Assembly (NCBI GenBank): GCA_037447655.1
Contig: JBBHKE010001724.1
Span: 1 to 31,846, forward strand
DNA from: Zygnema cylindricum
Lineage: Eukaryota > Streptophyta > Zygnematophyceae > Zygnematales > Zygnemataceae
Direction: 5' to 3'
DNA length: 31,846 nucleotides
Positions 28,487-31,846 of this stretch are shown piece after piece. A program made the translations under genes and the position numbers. Below the pieces are notes generated by a model. The model worked only from the letters and a program-made list of their open reading frames with translations, did not search any database and was not told where the DNA came from. Position 1 is the stretch's first letter; every line of letters starts with the position of its first letter.

Positions 28487-29375
28487 TTTGGAACACATTG
28501 CTGTTTACGGACCAGCTAGAGTCATATCTTTTAGGGGTAAAAGTTTTATGCTAACTATCACTGGTGATTGGTCCCGATATTCTCGAGTCTACTTTATAAG
28601 GACTAAGTCATAAGCATTCTCAGTTTTTTAAAGAATGTAAAGCATGGAGCGAGAAACTTCATGAGACACCTATTAAGAAAATAAAGACCGATAATAGGGG
28701 GAATATACTTCAAAGAGGTTTGAGGATTTTTTTAAAGAAGAGGGTATCCAACACCATTTAACTGTGCCTTATAATCCAGAGCACGATAAAGTAGGTGAGA
28801 GATAAACATGACACTTAGGGATAGTGCTAGGTGCATGTTAAGTGATAAGAAAATTGGTTATCAGTTTTGGGCCGAGGTTTTAAATTGTGCCAACTATCTT
28901 AAAAATAGAGTTCATACATGAGCAATGAAAGATGTAACTCCTTATTAAAGGTGGACTAGAAAGAAGCCAAATTTTTCACACCTTAAAGTCTTTCGAATTT
29001 AAGTTTAGATTTTAAATAATGACAAATTTATATCGAAAATGGAATAAAAAAGAAAGTCCCAAATATCTAGTGGGATATTCAAATGATGTAAAATGGTATA
29101 AAGTTTATGATTTAAAACAGAAAGATGTGATTCTACTAAAACATTTAGTTGTTAAGGATAAAGGAAAATCAGTTGATCCCACCAAGTTTAACAATGTAGT
29201 GAAAATCAGGATGGTTCCGAATGACAGTTCAAAAATAGAATCACAACTTTCAAGATCAAAAACGGCTCAAGGATCAAAAGAGGAAGGAGGAAAGGACGGA
29301 CAAGTGGAAGTGGAAATTCCACTAGAAACCGAACTCCTAATAGACACAAAGGTCAGGGGAGACATCCTCGGATGA
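28487..29375 (+). pseudogene. Element B integrase
   Basis: Segments correspond to the A integrase: GPARV.SFRGKSFMLTI near 28510, KTDN near 28686, ARCMLSDKKIGYQFWAEVLN near 28830, and SPKYLVGYSNDVKWYKVYDL then VKDKGKSVDP in the frame 29019-29375. The first catalytic Asp (HTD in A) appears as an Ala-containing HIAVYG. Several frameshifts and stops are present. Confidence 0.8.
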
Positions 29376-29581
29376 GATGAGACTGAAAAAGAACAAGAAG
29401 AGAAAAAACCAGCTGGAAAGAACACGAGAATGTCGTCCATTCGTGCCTCGAAATTCAAACAAGGAAAGAGAATAAGTATAAGACTGCAAGAAAAACAGGT
29501 AAATAATCAGCTCACATAGATGTCATGTTCAGATGAGCCTCAAACCTATCGGTAGGCTATCAATAGTAAATAATGTAAAGA

Positions 29582-30480
29582 TAGAGAGCAACAATATATG
29601 ATGAAATGAACTTAATTATGGAAACTAAGACTCGGGAGTTGGTAGATTGGCCTCCAGATAAAAAACCTATTAGGTGTGGTTTTTAAGTTGAAACTCAATC
29701 CTGATAACTCTATTGAGAGATTCAAGGCTCGACTAGTGGCAAAGTGGTACACACAGATAGAGGGAATAGACTAAGAGGAAACCTTTGCGCCGGTGGTAAG
29801 GTTTCCTTCGGCCAAAATTTTCCTAAGTTTGGCCGAAGCAGAAGACATGGAATTACATTAGATGGATATCAAGACCGCAATCCTCCACGAAGAATTGGAG
29901 GAAAATATCTTTATAAAGCAACCAGAGGGGTTTGGGGAGAAAGGGGATGTGAGCAAGGTTTGTAGGTTAATCAAGTCCCTCCATGATTCGAATACGCGCC
30001 ACGACAATAGAACATCAAGCTGGATGAGTTCCTCACCAAGCAAGAATTCATTTGAATCAGCTCGGACCACTCCATTTACATATTTGAGGATGAAAATGGA
30101 GATATTTGTATTGCTATTTATATGGATGATTTGTTTATATTGAGTAAGTCTTGGAAACGATCACAAAACTTAAAAAAAATCAAAGAAGTTAATTAGATAT
30201 GAAGGACTTAGGGGAGGCAAGGTATATACTAGGAATTTAAATAGAAAGAGATAGGGAAAGGAGAATAATTATATCAACTCAAAAGAAAGCAATAAGTAAT
30301 ATGCTTGAGGGCTTCCCAATTAAGAAAGCCAATGGATTAACAACTCCTACGGAGTTAAAAAAAAGTAAAAGAAAGAAATGTTGAGGGAAGACTAACTAGG
30401 TTGAATGATGAGATGAGTGAGAAAGAGAAAGAAATCATGGAAAGAATTCCTTAACGACAGATTGAAGGCAGTCTGATTTA
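29582..30480 (+). pseudogene. Element B reverse transcriptase
   Basis: Readable motifs are [20 protein letters not shown], then EETFAPVVRF, then MDIKTAILHEELEENIFIKQ followed by PEGF (an active-site Asp lies in MDIKTA). Further on is IAIYMDDLFILSK with the catalytic YMDD at 30119-30130. These are the copia RT motifs in the right order, in shifting frames. Confidence 0.87.
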
Positions 30481-30484
30481 TTTT

Positions 30485-30678
30485 ATGAACTGCACTAGGC
30501 CACACATAGCTGTGACAATAGGAGTCCTAAGTAAAAGTCTTAATAATCGTAGAAAGAGAGGCTTGAAGAGAACTAAAAGAGTGATAAGGTATTTGGTTGG
30601 GACTCGAGATCTATGGTTGCATTTAGAAGGGTGTGATAGTTACATCACCAATAGGAGTGATGCCATTTATGGTGATAT
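30485..30678 (+). pseudogene. Element B RNase H start, truncated by element D
   Basis: MNCTRPHIAVTIGVLSK, KRVIRYLVGTRDLWLHLEG and AIYGDI match the RT-RNase H junction of copia (TRPDI....VLSR, VLRYLKGT.D.GL, YSDADYAGD). The frame is open but ends abruptly at the start of the D LTR after GDI. Confidence 0.87.
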
Positions 30679-31676
30679 TGAAACTCTGAGACCTCCATAA
30701 GTCCTCAGAGTGGACAGCTTCCAAGAAGCCTCTAGGATAACCCTGACCCCTTTGTGTTTCAGCAAAAATAACTGCCACCTTGGCAGAAAAAAACTCTAAA
30801 CAACTTCACCCCTGTGAAGAGAAGACTCCCCTGAGTCGATAGCAAAAAGAATCTGTGAATTTGCTCCCCTAAGCAGTAAGTTATGGAGGGTCAAAGTTGA
30901 CCTTTTGTACAGAAGCTCTCTGGGAGAGAGGGTCATATCTCCAAATTTTTCTAAGTCCTATCTCTCTCACAGACTCTATCTACTGATGTACAAAACCAAT
31001 CAGATTTCTCCTCTGTACACAAAAGTACAGTGGCCGGTGTAATTTATGTACGGAAATTGTATAACATGGCCTAAATGTCGAATTCGGTGCCGTAATTTCC
31101 GGAGATACCACGATCCAATGTAATTTCGCCACGTGTCATCCGATGTGGCGATTCCCACAAACCGCCGAATTCTTCCTCCGAGATCTCGGCCCTAATTCCG
31201 GCCGTCCGATTAAATTCACATTTGATCGGAGCCGTAATAAATACATGCACGGTATTGATTTTTTATCCGTACCGCAATTCGTACTTTTACACTACCGGTT
31301 CTATGTATCCCGTAAACAATTATAGTTAAATGATTTATCCTACGTATTAATGTTTAAATAGTTATCAAACTATATACTACGTAACACTACTTCAAGACTT
31401 AACGGCTAAGGTTACCGGCTACCGGCAGCTTGCCGTCCGGCAGGTACCAGGTTCAAATCCTGTGGCCGCCGCATATATTTTTACTTAATAAACCCCAAAT
31501 ATATATTTCCCGTAAACCTCAGGATAGCCTAGGTAGCCATGGCTCTAGCTTCCTCTCCAATTTCTCAGTGACTGCGACAAGTTTGAGAGTTGGAGAGAGA
31601 AGTTAGAGATAGACTGCCTCGGCTTCTATATTACTTTTGACACCTAGAAAATACTTAAAAACCATTAGTTTCTACA
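30679..31676 (-). mobile_element. 3' LTR of copia element D (998 bp)
   Basis: Plus strand TGAAACTCTGAGACC to TTTCTACA. It is homologous to the A LTR. A polypurine tract (minus TAGAAAATAAGGGGAG) follows at 31677-31692, showing that this is the 3' LTR of a minus-strand element continuing past the window. Confidence 0.9.
31394..31473 (+). repeat. tRNA-like segment inside the LTR of element D
   Basis: TTAACGGCTAAGGTTACCGG resembles a D-arm/A box. CCAGGTTCAAATCCTGTGG contains a good T-stem-loop with a B box at 31450-31460. It is the best preserved of the three copies in the window and antisense to the LTR. Confidence 0.65.
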
Positions 31677-31692
31677 CTCCCCTTATTTTCTA
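31677..31692 (-). other. Polypurine tract of element D
   Basis: Minus strand AAAATAAGGGGAG lies immediately before the LTR's TGTAGAAAC, the expected second-strand primer position. Confidence 0.75.
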
Positions 31693-31845
31693 GTCAATCT
31701 TTAATTTCAGACCACACTTCTCCCTGCAAAAAATTAGCTTAGGGGAAGGCACAGGTTTGGTCATCATATCTGCTACCATCTCACTATCTGGTCTGTACTC
31801 TAAACTGATTATTTTGTTTTCTACTTTTTCTCTAACAAAGATAAA
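31690..31845 (-). pseudogene. Element D RNase H C-terminus, cut by the window edge
   Basis: The minus strand encodes FIFVREKVENKIISLEYRPD, then MVADMMTKPVPSPKL, then REKCGL before a TAG at 31692-31690. This is the standard end of copia RNase H (HFIREKV....I.L.YV......AD..TK.L...KF...R...G). There is no lesion in the visible part. Whether the whole element is intact cannot be judged from here. Confidence 0.88.
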
Positions 31846-31846
31846 C

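Larger units (their letters stand above)
25883..30678 (+). mobile_element. Ty1-copia element B, degenerate
   Basis: Plus-strand order: LTR remnant (to about 26650), primer site (26653-26667), gag with knuckle (to about 27690), protease (about 27830-28090), GAG-pre-integrase (28202-28400), integrase (to about 29190), RT (about 29582-30480) and RNase H (30485-30678). It is cut at its right end by element D. It belongs to the same family as A by LTR, gag, protease and integrase similarity. Stops and frameshifts are frequent throughout, so it is the oldest-looking copy. Confidence 0.87.

Overview
This is a nuclear window from a eukaryote, very probably a land plant or close relative. The evidence is a GT14/DUF266 (BC10-like) glycosyltransferase gene with plant-style exon sequences, several plant-type Ty1-copia elements, long GA/CT microsatellites, and no prokaryotic gene organisation. 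I cannot name the species.

Layout. 1-8730: a graveyard of DNA transposons. Three copies of a ~440 bp MITE share the terminus TGTTGTGTATC. A second group of short elements has CAGTACACC-type ends. Between them is a decayed hobo/Hermes-like hAT transposase gene (4263-6490) with a recognisable intron, BED finger and C-terminal dimerisation motif. 8730-10570: no recognisable gene, then A/T homopolymer sequence upstream of a gene. 10575-14794: exons of a GT14 glycosyltransferase (N-terminal anchor, three N-terminal exons, one C-terminal exon) separated by extreme purine- or pyrimidine-rich introns. The middle of the catalytic domain is absent. In its place lie a 19-bp minisatellite and a splice-flanked exon carrying the citramalate/homocitrate-synthase signature IYDTTLRDGAQ, plus a decayed duplicate of that exon. 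14795-16490: little recognisable.

16493-31846: a nested pile of Ty1-copia retrotransposons. In order: an RNase H tail with its 565-bp LTR (element C, minus strand); a plus-sense solo LTR (E); element A (minus strand, gag to the start of RT, 5' LTR at 24838-25882); a very young non-autonomous LTR element (19757-23430) inside A, with two 1372-bp LTRs, a GTAAA target duplication and no coding capacity; element B (plus strand, gag to RNase H, heavily mutated); and the end of element D (minus strand), inserted into B's RNase H and running off the right edge. A, B, D and E share one LTR family.

Two observations stand out. First, A, B and the young element appear to use an internal segment of initiator-Met tRNA (the anticodon stem-loop, as described for Drosophila copia) rather than its 3' end as primer site, and in A the ATG of that primer site is in frame with gag. 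Second, the glycosyltransferase gene contains a foreign, duplicated metabolic-enzyme exon exactly where its own middle exons are missing. No coding region in the window is demonstrably intact.
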